DNA from: Nitrospira sp.
GTDB lineage: Bacteria > Nitrospirota > Nitrospiria > Nitrospirales > Nitrospiraceae
Reading direction: 5' to 3'
NCBI GenBank assembly: GCA_024760545.1
Contig: CP060501.1
Location: forward strand, 2,021,501 to 2,085,500
Length of the DNA: 64,000 bases
Shown: one piece after another, positions 52,087 through 62,754 of the stretch
How positions within the stretch are numbered: the stretch's first letter is position 1
How the letters are laid out: each line of letters opens with the position of its first letter
Notes under the pieces: model-generated
Database searches by the model: none
What the model was told of the DNA's origin: nothing
What the model saw: only the letters and a program-made list of their open reading frames with translations
Position numbers and translations under genes: made by a program

Positions 52087-53067
52087 ATGCTGAGCCGAGT
52101 CGCCAGTTCCATTTATTGGCTAAACCGCTACATTGAACGGGCGGAGAATTATGCCCGATTCATCGAGGTAAACCTGAACCTCTCTCTCGATCTTCCCAGA
52201 GGCACCACGGAGCAATGGGAGCCGTTGGTGGCCACGACGGGAGATCATGAAAGTTTTACCGGTCGCTATGGAAAGGCCTCGAAGGAAACCGTGATCCAGT
52301 TTCTCTTGGCCGATGCGGAGAATTCCAATTCGATTCTGTCTTGCCTCCTCGCTGCACGGGAGAACGCTCGGTCGGTTCGAGAAGTCATCTCCAGCGACAT
52401 GTGGGAGCAAGTCAACCGCTTTTACCTCATGGTGAGAGCCGCTACCGCGAACGGTTTGTCCAGCCAAAACCTCCACACGTTTTTGGCGGACGTGAAAGCA
52501 AACAGCCACCTCTTTCTGGGCATTACCGATGCCACCATGTCGCACGGGGAAGGCTGGCATTTTGCCAGACTCGGTCGCCTACTGGAACGAGCGGACAAGA
52601 CCTCGCGTATTCTAGACGTGAAATATTTCATGTTGCTCCCGACTATCGCTGAGGTGGGGACGCCATTCGATATCATCCAGTGGTCCGCATTGCTGAAATC
52701 CGCCAGCGCCCTCGAAATGTATTACAAGCGCTTCGGTCGCATTTCGCCGGACGACGTCACGTCATTCCTCATTCTCGACTCCACATTCCCTCGAGCCATT
52801 CGGTACTGTCTTATCAAGAGCGAAGGTTCGTTACATGCCATCTCCGGGTCTGAACACGGGTCCTATCAGAACCAAGCCGAGAAACGGTTAGGGCGGCTGC
52901 GCGCTGAGTTGGACTTTGGCGATCTTGAAGATTGCCTAGCCGGCGGTCTGCACGAATTCTTGGATCTCTTTCAAGCACAGCTCAATCGGGTGGGGGACGC
53001 TATTTTTGAAACCTTCTTCGCCCCTCGCCCCATCCACAGTACAATCACCGGCGCGGAGGCACAATGA
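52087..53067 (+). CDS. Alpha-E domain protein (DUF403)
   Basis: 326 residues. The start MLSRVASSIYWLNRYIERAENYARF (two short parts) is the characteristic N-terminus of the alpha-E family, an all-helical partner of permuted ATP-grasp proteins. Later landmarks: FLILDSTFPRAIRYCL and LHEFLDLFQAQ. It starts 73 nt after the ATP-grasp stop and its own stop overlaps the Anbu start (ATGA). Confidence 0.92.
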   Translation: MLSRVASSIYWLNRYIERAENYARFIEVNLNLSLDLPRGTTEQWEPLVATTGDHESFTGRYGKASKETVIQFLLADAENSNSILSCLLAARENARSVREVISSDMWEQVNRFYLMVRAATANGLSSQNLHTFLADVKANSHLFLGITDATMSHGEGWHFARLGRLLERADKTSRILDVKYFMLLPTIAEVGTPFDIIQWSALLKSASALEMYYKRFGRISPDDVTSFLILDSTFPRAIRYCLIKSEGSLHAISGSEHGSYQNQAEKRLGRLRAELDFGDLEDCLAGGLHEFLDLFQAQLNRVGDAIFETFFAPRPIHSTITGAEAQ

Positions 53068-53831
53068 CCTTTTGTCTAGGGATGAAAGTAGAAGACGGGC
53101 TCGTCGGGATCGCCGATACGCGGGTCACAACCGGCGCGGAATGTACCATGGCACGGAAAGTGTCCATCCATCAACACGGACGACATTCGATGTTTCTCAT
53201 GACATCGGGACTGCGTTCCGTCCGCGACAAGGCCGTCACCTATTTCGACGAGGCTATTGGAGATAGCGATCAGGGCTTCGATAAACTGTTCAAAGCCGTC
53301 AACGTGTTTTCGGCTCAGATTCGCCGTGTAGCTGAGGAGGATAAGGCCGCACTCGATAGGGCTGGGTTGATCTTCGACCTCCATACGCTGGTGGGAGGGC
53401 AGCTGGAAAGCGACCAGGAGCACAAGCTCTTTCTGATCTACCCCCAGGGCAACTGGGTGGAAGTGAGTGAAGGCACTCCCTACTGCATCATCGGCGAGAC
53501 GGGGTATGGGAAACCGCTCCTCGATCGCGTGCTGCGATATCACTCCAGCATGGACCTCGCGCTGAAGGTAGGATTTCTCGCCTTCGATGCCACCCGTACC
53601 AGTTCGACGAGCGTCGAATATCCTCTCGATATCGTCCTGTACCGGCACGATACATTCGACATCGTCGAGCATCGCTTTCAGAAAGAGGACCTCGCCGAGA
53701 TCGCATCATGGTGGCAGTCCCGCATTTATGAATCGGTGGAGAAGTTGCCGTCAAAGTGGATCGATCGTCTGCTCGACTCCCTTCCTCATGATACCAGAGC
53801 AGCTAAAAACTGCTCCGATACGGCCTCGTAG
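53064..53831 (+). CDS. Anbu / proteasome-type protease
   Basis: 255 residues. Proteasome beta fold with Thr as residue 2, probably the nucleophile after removal of Met; MTFCLGMKVEDGLVGIADTR carries the D18 and, further on, ARKV supplies K32, matching the Thr-Asp-Lys set. Anbu rings are self-assembling peptidase-like particles of unclear activity. The C-terminus EIASWWQSRI is in keeping with the family. It is third in the ATP-grasp/alpha-E/Anbu run. No transglutaminase gene follows. Confidence 0.92.
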   Translation: MTFCLGMKVEDGLVGIADTRVTTGAECTMARKVSIHQHGRHSMFLMTSGLRSVRDKAVTYFDEAIGDSDQGFDKLFKAVNVFSAQIRRVAEEDKAALDRAGLIFDLHTLVGGQLESDQEHKLFLIYPQGNWVEVSEGTPYCIIGETGYGKPLLDRVLRYHSSMDLALKVGFLAFDATRTSSTSVEYPLDIVLYRHDTFDIVEHRFQKEDLAEIASWWQSRIYESVEKLPSKWIDRLLDSLPHDTRAAKNCSDTAS

Positions 53832-54252
53832 ATTTGAGCCATAGCCGATCCAACCGAGTGCTGTGCTCACTCCAGGGGCAAGGATTGAAAGGATGACGAT
53901 CCTACGCGTCGATTGGACAACGTAGATATCGGAGAGTATGCTTCTGGAGCGTATGACCGTGTGCGCGCAACATCTCATGCGAGCGAGGGAACGGAGCCAT
54001 GTCTTTGGTACCTTCCCACGATGGCTTACTCCCCCAAAAAACTACCGGTAATACTCGCCTCGCTATCCGCCCATATAGACCCAGCAGACTCGTCAGGCCT
54101 ATTCAACGTATTTCTCTGACTGCTCCCGAGATTCTTTCGATCAGGCTATCTCCATCCACAACTGCCCGTTGTTCTGATCATAGCTCAATTCATTTGCTCG
54201 CAGGATGTGACCGGCTAACCGATCCACCCGCGCGCACAACCGGGAGGTATCT
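53832..54252. other. Intergenic stretch without a recognised gene
   Basis: 421 nt between the Anbu and DUF3365 genes. Short frames exist on both strands but none has a good ribosome site, a domain or typical codon use. I see no tRNA-like cloverleaf, clear promoter box or strong terminator. Confidence 0.5.
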
Positions 54253-54849
54253 ATGACTTCCTCTAAGAAATTGCTGTGGGGAACTGCTCTGCTTGGATTT
54301 GCAATTGGAGGAGCGACGGTCCTGTGGCCGGCTCGCGCTTTGCCTGAGACCACATCAATCAGTCTCCCGATCGATATGGTGGCCGATTACATTCACGCCG
54401 TGATCGAGGCTGACCGAGATGTCTATACCAGGCATGTGGTGGAGCGCATGCAGGCAAAGGGAGTTGTGGTCGCATCGGAAAACTGGGAAGAGAAGAATAC
54501 CTTGCCCCTACCCGCCCAATTCTTGTTGGAATCAGGACGATTCAACAACAAGAAAGGGTTAGGGATGCAGTACCGGCTGATCAGCTTGTGGCCGATCAAC
54601 AAACGCAATATCGCGACGAACGCTTTTGAAAGTATCGGGCTCGGCACCATTCTGACTCAACCTGACCGGCCGTACACCGGAGTCACGAAGGTAGGTGACA
54701 AGCGGTATTATGAGGCGGTGTACGCCGATCTGGCCGTCACACAAGCGTGTATCGGGTGTCATAATGCCCATCCTGACAGCCCGAAGCGAGACTTCAAGCT
54801 CAACGATGTCATGGGTGCCATCGTGATCAGTATTCAGTTAGGGCAGTAA
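54253..54849 (+). CDS. DUF3365/Tll0287-like heme-binding protein
   Basis: 198 residues; GGGAGGTATCT before the ATG. A signal peptide or anchor helix is in residues 1-28. The chain matches the Tll0287-like domain (DUF3365): YTRHVVERMQAKG, ISLWPINKRNIAT, EAVYADLAVTQ and a C-terminal C166-I-G-C169-H170 heme attachment site followed by NAHPDSPK. It would be a periplasmic mono-heme cytochrome-like redox or sensor protein. Convergent with the atp genes. Confidence 0.88.
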   Translation: MTSSKKLLWGTALLGFAIGGATVLWPARALPETTSISLPIDMVADYIHAVIEADRDVYTRHVVERMQAKGVVVASENWEEKNTLPLPAQFLLESGRFNNKKGLGMQYRLISLWPINKRNIATNAFESIGLGTILTQPDRPYTGVTKVGDKRYYEAVYADLAVTQACIGCHNAHPDSPKRDFKLNDVMGAIVISIQLGQ

Positions 54850-54923
54850 CCGTCCGGAAGCACGAACCTGAACAGGCATCGATTCTTCAGAGCGATGGCG
54901 AGTCGGCGATGGGCTACATTCCA

Positions 54924-54952
54924 ACCGGCAGAGTGTATTCAGCTCTGCCGGT
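54924..54952. terminator. 10-bp hairpin between the DUF3365 gene and atpC
   Basis: ACCGGCAGAG, 9-nt loop, CTCTGCCGGT. It lies between two convergent gene ends (54849 and 55036), so it can serve both directions. No T-run. Confidence 0.5.
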
Positions 54953-55035
54953 CAATGGCCAGGGCAAACGAGTAACCTTTGCACAAGGGCATTGGCTCAT
55001 CGACCAGTTGAAAGAGATGAAGAGAGAATCGAATG

Positions 55036-55458
55036 TTAGTGGTGGCTAGTCTTTCTCGCACGTTCAGCTACCTTCTTGCGAAGGCGAGCCTTTTCAAGAG
55101 TGATCTGGGCTTCTTTCACTTCCGATGGCAAGCCGCCCGCCTGGAGTCGTCGCTCGGCTTCGGCGACTTTGGCTGTAGCCCGCTCGACGTCAATGTCCTC
55201 CGCCTTCTCCGCAATCTCGGCCATCACGGTCACTTTGGTTGGTGTGACTTCGGCAAAACCCCACAGAATAGCCATGGAATGGGTCTGGTCACCGCTGCGA
55301 TACCGGAGTTCGCCGATCCGGAGTGAAGAAAGGAAATGACAGTGCCCTGGAAGCACCCCGAACTCTCCCTCTGACCCAGGTGCAATGACTTCATCCACCT
55401 GCTGACTCAGCAGCTGTTTCTCCGGCGTGACCACCTCTAACAAAATCTTTCCCGCCAT
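55036..55458 (-). CDS. atpC: ATP synthase F1 subunit epsilon
   Basis: 140 residues from ATG 55458 (AGGAAA just before). N-terminal beta sandwich KILLEVVTPEKQLLSQQVDEVIAPGSEGEFGVLPGH (in two short parts), followed by a C-terminal two-helix domain. Regulatory subunit of F1. Last gene of the minus-strand atpHAGDC cluster; it follows atpD after 148 nt. Confidence 0.94.
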   Translation of the reverse strand: MAGKILLEVVTPEKQLLSQQVDEVIAPGSEGEFGVLPGHCHFLSSLRIGELRYRSGDQTHSMAILWGFAEVTPTKVTVMAEIAEKAEDIDVERATAKVAEAERRLQAGGLPSEVKEAQITLEKARLRKKVAERARKTSHH

Positions 55459-55606
55459 TTTCCTACTTCTTCCTGTTCCGCACCCTATCAAGGATAAGCT
55501 GGCGGGTTGCTCTGAACTGCGCGCATCGAACGAGCACCGCCCTTAACTTGAGAATACGATTACTTCCGGCGTGCCGCGTTCGGCGAGCACAAGAGCACCC
55601 GCCAGA

Positions 55607-57085
<1,479 letters not shown>

Positions 57086-57964
57086 CTACTTCAGCGCCTC
57101 GGCGCCGCCGACAATATCCATCAGTTCCTTCGTAATCGCAGCCTGTCTAGTCTTGTTGTAGTAGAGCGTCACTTTCTTGATGAGCTGTCCGGCGTTGCGC
57201 GTGGCGCCATCCATGGCAGCCATGCGGGCGCCGTGTTCGGCGGCTGCGGACTCCAACAAGATCCGATACGTCTGCACCTGGAAATGTTTCGGTACCAGGG
57301 CGCTCAACAGTTCCGCTTCATCTGGCTCGTACAGATAACTGCCGCTTGTCGGTGCGTCGGCTTGGGCCGTACCAAACTCCACCTGGGCGTCGACTGGAAA
57401 GAGCTTTTCGACAATCACACGCTGCTGAATGGCGGACTTGAACTCGTTGTAGACAACATACAGCTCGTCGAACGTCGCCTTCACAAAGTTATCCGTCAGA
57501 TCACCGCCGATATCGAGCGCATGCTCGAAACTTAGCTTGTCGAAGATTCCGGTCCATTCCTGCCGGATCGGCCAGGCACGGCGACGGAAGTAGTCGCGGC
57601 CCTTCCGGCCGATGATACTCAGATTGACTTGCAGACCACGCGCTTCGCATTGCCGCACGAATTCGGCGCTTTTGCGGACGATGTTGCCGTTGAAGCCACC
57701 GCACAACCCACGATCGCTCGTGACAACAAGCACCTCGATCTTCTTCCCGTCGCGCTTCTGCAGAAGCGGATGAGAGGAGCGGTTCACGCGTTGGCTCAGA
57801 TTACTCAACACCCCGCGCATTTTGTGCGCATAGGGACGGGCGGCCAAAATACGGTCCTGCGACCGCTTGAGCTTTGCCGCGGCCACCATCTTCATGGCCT
57901 TGGTGATTTTCTGGGTATTCTTAAACGCTGCGATCTTCCTGCGCAGACTTTGTAAACTTGGCAT
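57086..57964 (-). CDS. atpG: ATP synthase F1 subunit gamma
   Basis: 292 residues. Starts LQSLRRKIAAFKNTQKITKAMKMVAAAKL (two parts) as in the rotor-shaft N-terminal helix, has VVTSDRGLCGGFNGNI and a C-terminal helix ending ATRNAGQLIKKVTLYYNKTRQA. Central stalk of F1. Separated from atpA by 146 nt and from atpD by 30 nt. Confidence 0.97.
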   Translation of the reverse strand: MPSLQSLRRKIAAFKNTQKITKAMKMVAAAKLKRSQDRILAARPYAHKMRGVLSNLSQRVNRSSHPLLQKRDGKKIEVLVVTSDRGLCGGFNGNIVRKSAEFVRQCEARGLQVNLSIIGRKGRDYFRRRAWPIRQEWTGIFDKLSFEHALDIGGDLTDNFVKATFDELYVVYNEFKSAIQQRVIVEKLFPVDAQVEFGTAQADAPTSGSYLYEPDEAELLSALVPKHFQVQTYRILLESAAAEHGARMAAMDGATRNAGQLIKKVTLYYNKTRQAAITKELMDIVGGAEALK

Positions 57965-58110
57965 GCGTCCCGATGAAAACGGTCCCCAACTTTGTTCTCA
58001 GTCGCCCTCCTTCTTGCGACGTACATGCACCGTACGCCTCAGTCGTCGGGCTCCCTGCGGCCTCGTTGGTTGACCGTTTTGATCGGCCGCAAGGAGAAAT
58101 CTTTGATCCG

Positions 58111-59628
58111 TTACTTCGCTCCGAATCCCATCTTTTGTTTGAAGGTCGAGATGATTTCTTTCAGGCGGCCGCCGACCTTGTCGTCGATCTTGCCGATGGT
58201 CGTGACTTCCTTCTTCAGCTCCGGATGGTTCTGTTGAATATAGTGGAGCAGATCGCTCTCGAACTGCTGCACCTTGTCCACCGCCACATCATCCAAGAAA
58301 CCCTGCGTACCCGCGTAGATCGAGAGCACCTGGTCGGCCACCGGCATGGGCTTATATTGGCCCTGCTTGAGCAACTCCACCATGCGGACGCCGCGCGCCA
58401 GCTGCATCTGAGTCGCTTTATCCAGTTCGCTGCCGAACTGGGAGAACGCCGCCATTTCCCGATATTGGGCGAGGTCCAGTCGAAGGGTACCAGCCACCTG
58501 TTTCATGGTTTTGATCTGCGCGGATCCGCCGACTCGGGACACCGACAGACCGACGTTGATCGCCGGACGGATACCGGAGTAGAAGAGATCGCTACCGAGA
58601 TAGATCTGGCCGTCGGTGATCGAGATGACGTTCGTCGGAATGTACGCAGACACGTCGCCGGCTTGGGTCTCGATGATGGGAAGCGCCGTGAGACTGCCGC
58701 CGCCGAGCTTGTCACTCAGCTTGGCCGCGCGCTCCAACAACCGGGAATGCAGGTAGAACACATCGCCCGGATAGGCTTCTCGTCCCGGCGGACGGCGGAG
58801 CAACAGCGACAGCTGCCGATACGCCACTGCATGCTTCGACAAATCGTCGTACACGATCAGCGCATGCTTGCCGTTATCGCGGAAATATTCGCCGATTGCC
58901 GCGCCGGAGAAGGGCGCGAGGAACTGCATCGGGGCCGGGTCGCTTGCACTGGCTGAGACCACCATGCTGTATTCCATGGCATGGTTCTCTTCGAGCGTCT
59001 TCACGACACGGGCGACGGTCGACCGCTTTTGTCCGACCGCCACGTAAATACAGAATACGCCGAGGCCCTTTTGATTGATGATCGTATCGACTGCGATGGC
59101 GGTCTTGCCGGTTTGGCGGTCGCCGATGATCAACTCGCGCTGGCCACGGCCGATTGGGATCATGGCGTCGATAGCCTTGATACCCGTCTGCAGCGGTTCG
59201 CGGACGGACTGACGGGTGTTCACACCGGGGGCGACGACTTCGATACGTGAGGAATGCGGCGACTTGATCGGGCCCTTCCCGTCGATCGGTTGACCGATCG
59301 CGTTCACAACCCGACCGACCAGCGCTTCACCGACCGGAATTTCCGCGATGCGGCCGGTTCGCTTGACCGGATCGCCTTCTTTGATCCCCACATCGTCGCC
59401 CATCAACACGGCGCCGACATTGTCTTCTTCGAGGTTGAGCGCAATCCCGTACAAACCGCCCGGGAACTCGAGCATCTCGCCGGCCATGGCCCCGTCAAGA
59501 CCATAGACCTTGGCAATCCCGTCGCCGACCTGAATGACAGAGCCGGTCTCCTTGACATCGACCTGCTGGTCGAAGCCTTTGATCTTCTCCTTGATGATGG
59601 CACTGATCTCTTCTGCCCTGATCTGCAT
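58111..59628 (-). CDS. atpA: ATP synthase F1 subunit alpha
   Basis: 505 residues. P-loop GDRQTGKTA, the alpha-specific Ser/Gln-rich [21 protein letters not shown] (short parts), [26 protein letters not shown] and ALSVSRVG-like C-terminal contacts. Non-catalytic nucleotide-binding subunit. Nine nucleotides separate it from atpH upstream. Confidence 0.98.
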   Translation of the reverse strand: MQIRAEEISAIIKEKIKGFDQQVDVKETGSVIQVGDGIAKVYGLDGAMAGEMLEFPGGLYGIALNLEEDNVGAVLMGDDVGIKEGDPVKRTGRIAEIPVGEALVGRVVNAIGQPIDGKGPIKSPHSSRIEVVAPGVNTRQSVREPLQTGIKAIDAMIPIGRGQRELIIGDRQTGKTAIAVDTIINQKGLGVFCIYVAVGQKRSTVARVVKTLEENHAMEYSMVVSASASDPAPMQFLAPFSGAAIGEYFRDNGKHALIVYDDLSKHAVAYRQLSLLLRRPPGREAYPGDVFYLHSRLLERAAKLSDKLGGGSLTALPIIETQAGDVSAYIPTNVISITDGQIYLGSDLFYSGIRPAINVGLSVSRVGGSAQIKTMKQVAGTLRLDLAQYREMAAFSQFGSELDKATQMQLARGVRMVELLKQGQYKPMPVADQVLSIYAGTQGFLDDVAVDKVQQFESDLLHYIQQNHPELKKEVTTIGKIDDKVGGRLKEIISTFKQKMGFGAK

Positions 59629-59637
59629 GGCTGCTCC

Positions 59638-60177
59638 TTATTCTCGCGTCAACACCACTTGCAAATCGCGCAAGCGACCTCGGACGGTACTGTCCACCAC
59701 CGTGCTGCCGATATGGATCTGCAAACCTGCGAGGTGGCCCGCGTCGGTCTGAAACGTCACATCCACTTCGCGCTTCAGCGTTTCACGCAGGCGCGTTTTG
59801 ATACGATCTTGCTCACCGGAGGATAGCACTGTTGCCGAGGAAACCGTCACGGGCTGAGTCCCCTTGGATTCATCAACGAGTTTCCCGAATGCACCGGCGA
59901 TCTCAGGGAGAAACCCCACTCGGTTTTTCTTCACCAATTGTCCGAGAAACGCTTTGCCGGTCGGAGGGCATCCGAGTTTGTCCGCGATGGCGGTCAACAC
60001 GGCAATCTTCTCTTCCACCCCAAATGCCGGCGAGGTCACGACGTGGCGGAGTTGGTCCGATTCCTTGATAGCCTCACCAAGGCCCTTGAGCGTCGCCCGT
60101 GTTACTTCGGTGGTCGATTGATCCAGGAGCTCGAAGAGGGCTTGAGCGTAACGTCGCGCAACTGTTGTCTTAATCAC
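59638..60177 (-). CDS. atpH: ATP synthase F1 subunit delta
   Basis: 179 residues from GTG 60177 (start codon read on the minus strand; weak GGAACG ahead). Signatures: VARRYAQALFELLDQ, PPTGKAFLGQLVKKNRV, and C-terminal VDVTFQTDAGHLAGLQIHIGSTVVDSTVRGRL (short parts). Connects F1 to the peripheral stalk. First gene of atpHAGDC; F0 genes atpB, atpE, atpF are not in the window, so the operon is split. Confidence 0.95.
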   Translation of the reverse strand: MIKTTVARRYAQALFELLDQSTTEVTRATLKGLGEAIKESDQLRHVVTSPAFGVEEKIAVLTAIADKLGCPPTGKAFLGQLVKKNRVGFLPEIAGAFGKLVDESKGTQPVTVSSATVLSSGEQDRIKTRLRETLKREVDVTFQTDAGHLAGLQIHIGSTVVDSTVRGRLRDLQVVLTRE

Positions 60178-60421
60178 CGTTCCAGATCCACATTCGTTAT
60201 TTGGACAAACCTAAAGGGTTCGTGCGGGCCACGAAGTAGAGCGGTGAAAACTAGCATCGGAAGCCATGAGCTGTCAATACGATCCAGGGGACAAGATGTT
60301 CTCAAATTTATTGGTTGAATACGACGGGTGTATACTGAGAGCTGATTAGGGATTAGACTTCGGTCATTCATGCGGTCTCGCCCACGTCCGGAGGCCGATA
60401 CGGGTGGGCCGGAGGTGCTCT

Positions 60422-61504
60422 TTGCGAAAACAATTGGCATTGTCTGCCTTTACGCTATGCCTAGTACTCGGCTGGCTTCATTCTTCGGCGCTGGCCTACC
60501 GAGAATACTTCACAACGGAACAGAGAGCTCAGCTCGAAAAGATTCAAACTATTCTGATTGAAGTGATGACACTTACAGATGCAGGTTGGGCTGATTCCGG
60601 TGTCATGGCCGACGTCGTAGCCCAACGGCTACGGGAGGCCGGTTACGAGGTTGTTCGGGACCCGGCCACGCAAAATGATGTCCTTTTTCGCGTGAAGTGC
60701 GAGCAGCGCAAGACCTGGGAGGGCACAACGGCGACCGGCGGAGATGCAGATCTTCCCGATGCCCCGTCGCGCCTCTGGAGAGGCCCGGCCTGCCAGCTGA
60801 CCTATGTCCTCGGAGGCATGAAGATCAAGTGGCAGAAAGAAGTACGCACGGAGTTTGAGGATGCCGTGGCTGCCGCGCAGACGGCGCAGGCAGCCGATCC
60901 CGGCATCTATGCCATGGCGAAGTTGCAGGAGGCACTGGAGAAATATGAGTTCCCCCTGCTCTTAGCCGCGGAATGGGGCCACGCCGATCGCCTTCTCAAG
61001 ATGCTTGATTCGCCGGATACGGGCCAGGCTCGGAAAATCAAAATCATGTCCCTCCTGGGAGAAATGCAGGCCGACGAGGCTCTACCAAAATTGAAGGAAG
61101 CGCTGAAAGACCGGGATCTTGCCAAACAGGCGCTCGTCGCCATGGGCAATCTGGGAAGAGACGGCATTCCACTGCTCATCGACATGATGAATTCCTCGCC
61201 TCAACTGGAAATTCAGGCGGCTGCAGCGAAAGGACTGGGGCAGATCGGAGGAATCAATGGAGACGCCTCGGTCGTGCCGCCGTTGTTGGCAAAGCTTCAG
61301 GACCCGAAGAGTGATTGGGGAGTCCTGACAGAGGTGGCGTGGGCGCTCGGAAAGATCCCGGATAAACGGTCGATCCAACCTCTCTATGATATTGATAAGA
61401 AGCTTCAAGCCATCCGCGACCCGGACAATGTGGTCCTCAAGAAGCTCAAAGAAGCCGTCTTCTGGGCGATCAAACAATGTGACACGTGGGATCAGTACAG
61501 CTGA
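60422..61504 (+). CDS. Secreted HEAT-repeat protein
   Basis: 360 residues from TTG 60422, because GGAGGT lies 5 nt upstream; GTG 60404 would be ahead of this site. Signal peptide KQLALSAFTLCLVLGWLHSSALA (short parts, hydrophobic core). The mature part has an N-terminal domain with ADVVAQRLREAGYEVVRD, then about four HEAT repeats (QALVAMGNLGRDGIPLL, AAAKGLGQIGG, VAWALGKIPDKRSIQPL). Two Cys of the N-terminal domain could form a disulfide. Likely periplasmic scaffold; function unknown. Divergent from atpH. Confidence 0.82.
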   Translation: MRKQLALSAFTLCLVLGWLHSSALAYREYFTTEQRAQLEKIQTILIEVMTLTDAGWADSGVMADVVAQRLREAGYEVVRDPATQNDVLFRVKCEQRKTWEGTTATGGDADLPDAPSRLWRGPACQLTYVLGGMKIKWQKEVRTEFEDAVAAAQTAQAADPGIYAMAKLQEALEKYEFPLLLAAEWGHADRLLKMLDSPDTGQARKIKIMSLLGEMQADEALPKLKEALKDRDLAKQALVAMGNLGRDGIPLLIDMMNSSPQLEIQAAAAKGLGQIGGINGDASVVPPLLAKLQDPKSDWGVLTEVAWALGKIPDKRSIQPLYDIDKKLQAIRDPDNVVLKKLKEAVFWAIKQCDTWDQYS

Positions 61505-61546
61505 GCTTGTTTGCCGGTATGAGGTTCGGTGCTTTGGAAAGGCCGC

Positions 61547-62161
61547 TTAGAGACCAGCCTTAGTCCGACTTCTTCGATAGTGCGCCGCCACTTTCATCCG
61601 ATTTCCGCACATCTGCATGCTGCACCAGTTCCGCGTGTGATTTTTAGTCGTATCTAAAAAATAAAGAACGCAGGCGGCATTGGCGCATTTCTTGATCAAA
61701 CACAAACGGTCGGAGCTGAGCAGATCGCACGCCGCTCCCAAAAAGGGAGCGAGCAGCTCCACCTGCTGTGTCGCCAATGAATGGAAGCGCTGTGTGATGC
61801 CTTCCTTGGTTCGGAGAAGCTCGGGGTAGCCGGGACGCTGAGCCAAGAACTGATTCATGGTGTTGATGGCTGAACCGGGCACAGCGCCGCCGACTGCGAC
61901 CCGTTCGGCGATGGTTCGGAGCGTTGCCCGCAAGGTCTTTGCCCGTTCAAGCAAGGACGCGGCCTCTTCATTGTTCAGGTGAGACTTGGCGGCCTTGGCC
62001 TGGGACACCGGAAGAAGTCTTGCTCGTATCAGCCACCCGAAAAGATCATCAAAGGTCTCGAGCAGCTCTCTCGGCTCTCCTTTCACCACCAACTGGGTAT
62101 TGATCAAATCCAAACACGGGTGGTTGCCCACAAACAGAAACCTCTGCGATCTGTTCTTCAT
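61547..62161 (-). CDS. CGNR zinc-finger/ABATE-domain regulator
   Basis: 204 residues. N-terminal stress-response (ABATE) domain FVGNHPCLDLINTQ, then a C-terminal CGNR zinc finger: CANAACVLYFLDTTKNHTRNWCSMQMCGNR (short parts; Cys pairs, then the CGNR motif). These are bacterial DNA-binding transcription factors thought to respond to small-molecule or redox stress. Divergent from the DsrE/flavin genes, with which it shares a 148-nt control region. Confidence 0.9.
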   Translation of the reverse strand: MKNRSQRFLFVGNHPCLDLINTQLVVKGEPRELLETFDDLFGWLIRARLLPVSQAKAAKSHLNNEEAASLLERAKTLRATLRTIAERVAVGGAVPGSAINTMNQFLAQRPGYPELLRTKEGITQRFHSLATQQVELLAPFLGAACDLLSSDRLCLIKKCANAACVLYFLDTTKNHTRNWCSMQMCGNRMKVAAHYRRSRTKAGL

Positions 62162-62203
62162 CGGTTTCCTTCCTCTATTGATAGATAACCTACAAAGGGC
62201 TTG

Positions 62204-62232
62204 TTGACAAGTTAGTCCTCTGTTGATATAAC
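62204..62232 (+). promoter_or_regulatory. Near-consensus promoter of the DsrE-flavin operon
   Basis: Perfect TTGACA (62204-62209), 17-nt spacer, TATAAC (62227-62232), matching 11 of 12 consensus bases. Confidence 0.7.
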
Positions 62233-62236
62233 CTTC

Positions 62237-62252
62237 TATCTAGTCTTTAGAT
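62237..62252 (+). promoter_or_regulatory. Inverted repeat at the transcription start, candidate CGNR operator
   Basis: ATCTA and TAGAT arms with a 5-bp centre lie right after the -10, where a repressor could block start-up. Short arms, so confidence is modest. Confidence 0.35.
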
Positions 62253-62309
62253 GGTTAGTATGGTTCGTGGCCCCCTCTCAAAAAGGCGGCTAACTTCAAG
62301 GGAGGATGT

Positions 62310-62684
62310 ATGAAAACGGTCGTGGTGATTATGTCCGATCCAAAGAGCGGTTCAGAGGAGGCCCTCGGGAGAGTCTTCAACGCGCTGGCGCTCGCCTCGG
62401 AATGCAAGCAAAAGGGCGACGAAGTCGCCGTGGTGTTCAACGGGACGGGCACCCGGTGGCCCGTCGAACTCGCCAAGCTCACGCATCCGGCCAACGCACT
62501 CTACAATTCGGTTCGCGATGCGGTACAAGGCGTCTCATGCGGGTGTGCCGAGGTGTTTGGAGCGAAGGAAGGGGCTGAATCCTGTGGTGTGCCGCTCAAG
62601 AACGATCATGCGCTAGCCGGAACTGCCGGCCTGTTGAGCCTGCGCCGGTATGTCGCGGAGGGATGGAACACCGTGGTGTTCTGA
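62310..62684 (+). CDS. DsrE-family protein
   Basis: 124 residues; GGGAGGATGT before the ATG. Fold cues: VVVIMSDPKSGSEEALGRVFNALALA, DEVAVVFNGTGT, and C-terminal SCGCAEVFGAKEG (short parts), with C76 and C78 in CGC plus a third Cys (AESCGV). DsrE/TusD-like proteins carry sulfur or act in redox reactions; others bind no sulfur. First gene of a two-gene unit with the flavin protein. Confidence 0.85.
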   Translation: MKTVVVIMSDPKSGSEEALGRVFNALALASECKQKGDEVAVVFNGTGTRWPVELAKLTHPANALYNSVRDAVQGVSCGCAEVFGAKEGAESCGVPLKNDHALAGTAGLLSLRRYVAEGWNTVVF

Positions 62685-62754
62685 GACAGAAATAGCGGGA
62701 AGATCGACGTGTAGCCAAGAGGCGTTGCAGGTCGATGTGACGGAGGATGAGACG

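Noticed and set aside
53999-54256. Frames in the 421-nt gap before the DUF3365 gene
   Set aside because: No ribosome site, no domain, and they overlap each other on both strands.
57958-58956. Long plus-strand frame of 332 codons across atpA
   Set aside because: It is a GC-driven antisense shadow of atpA, rich in Arg, His and Leu, with no domain.
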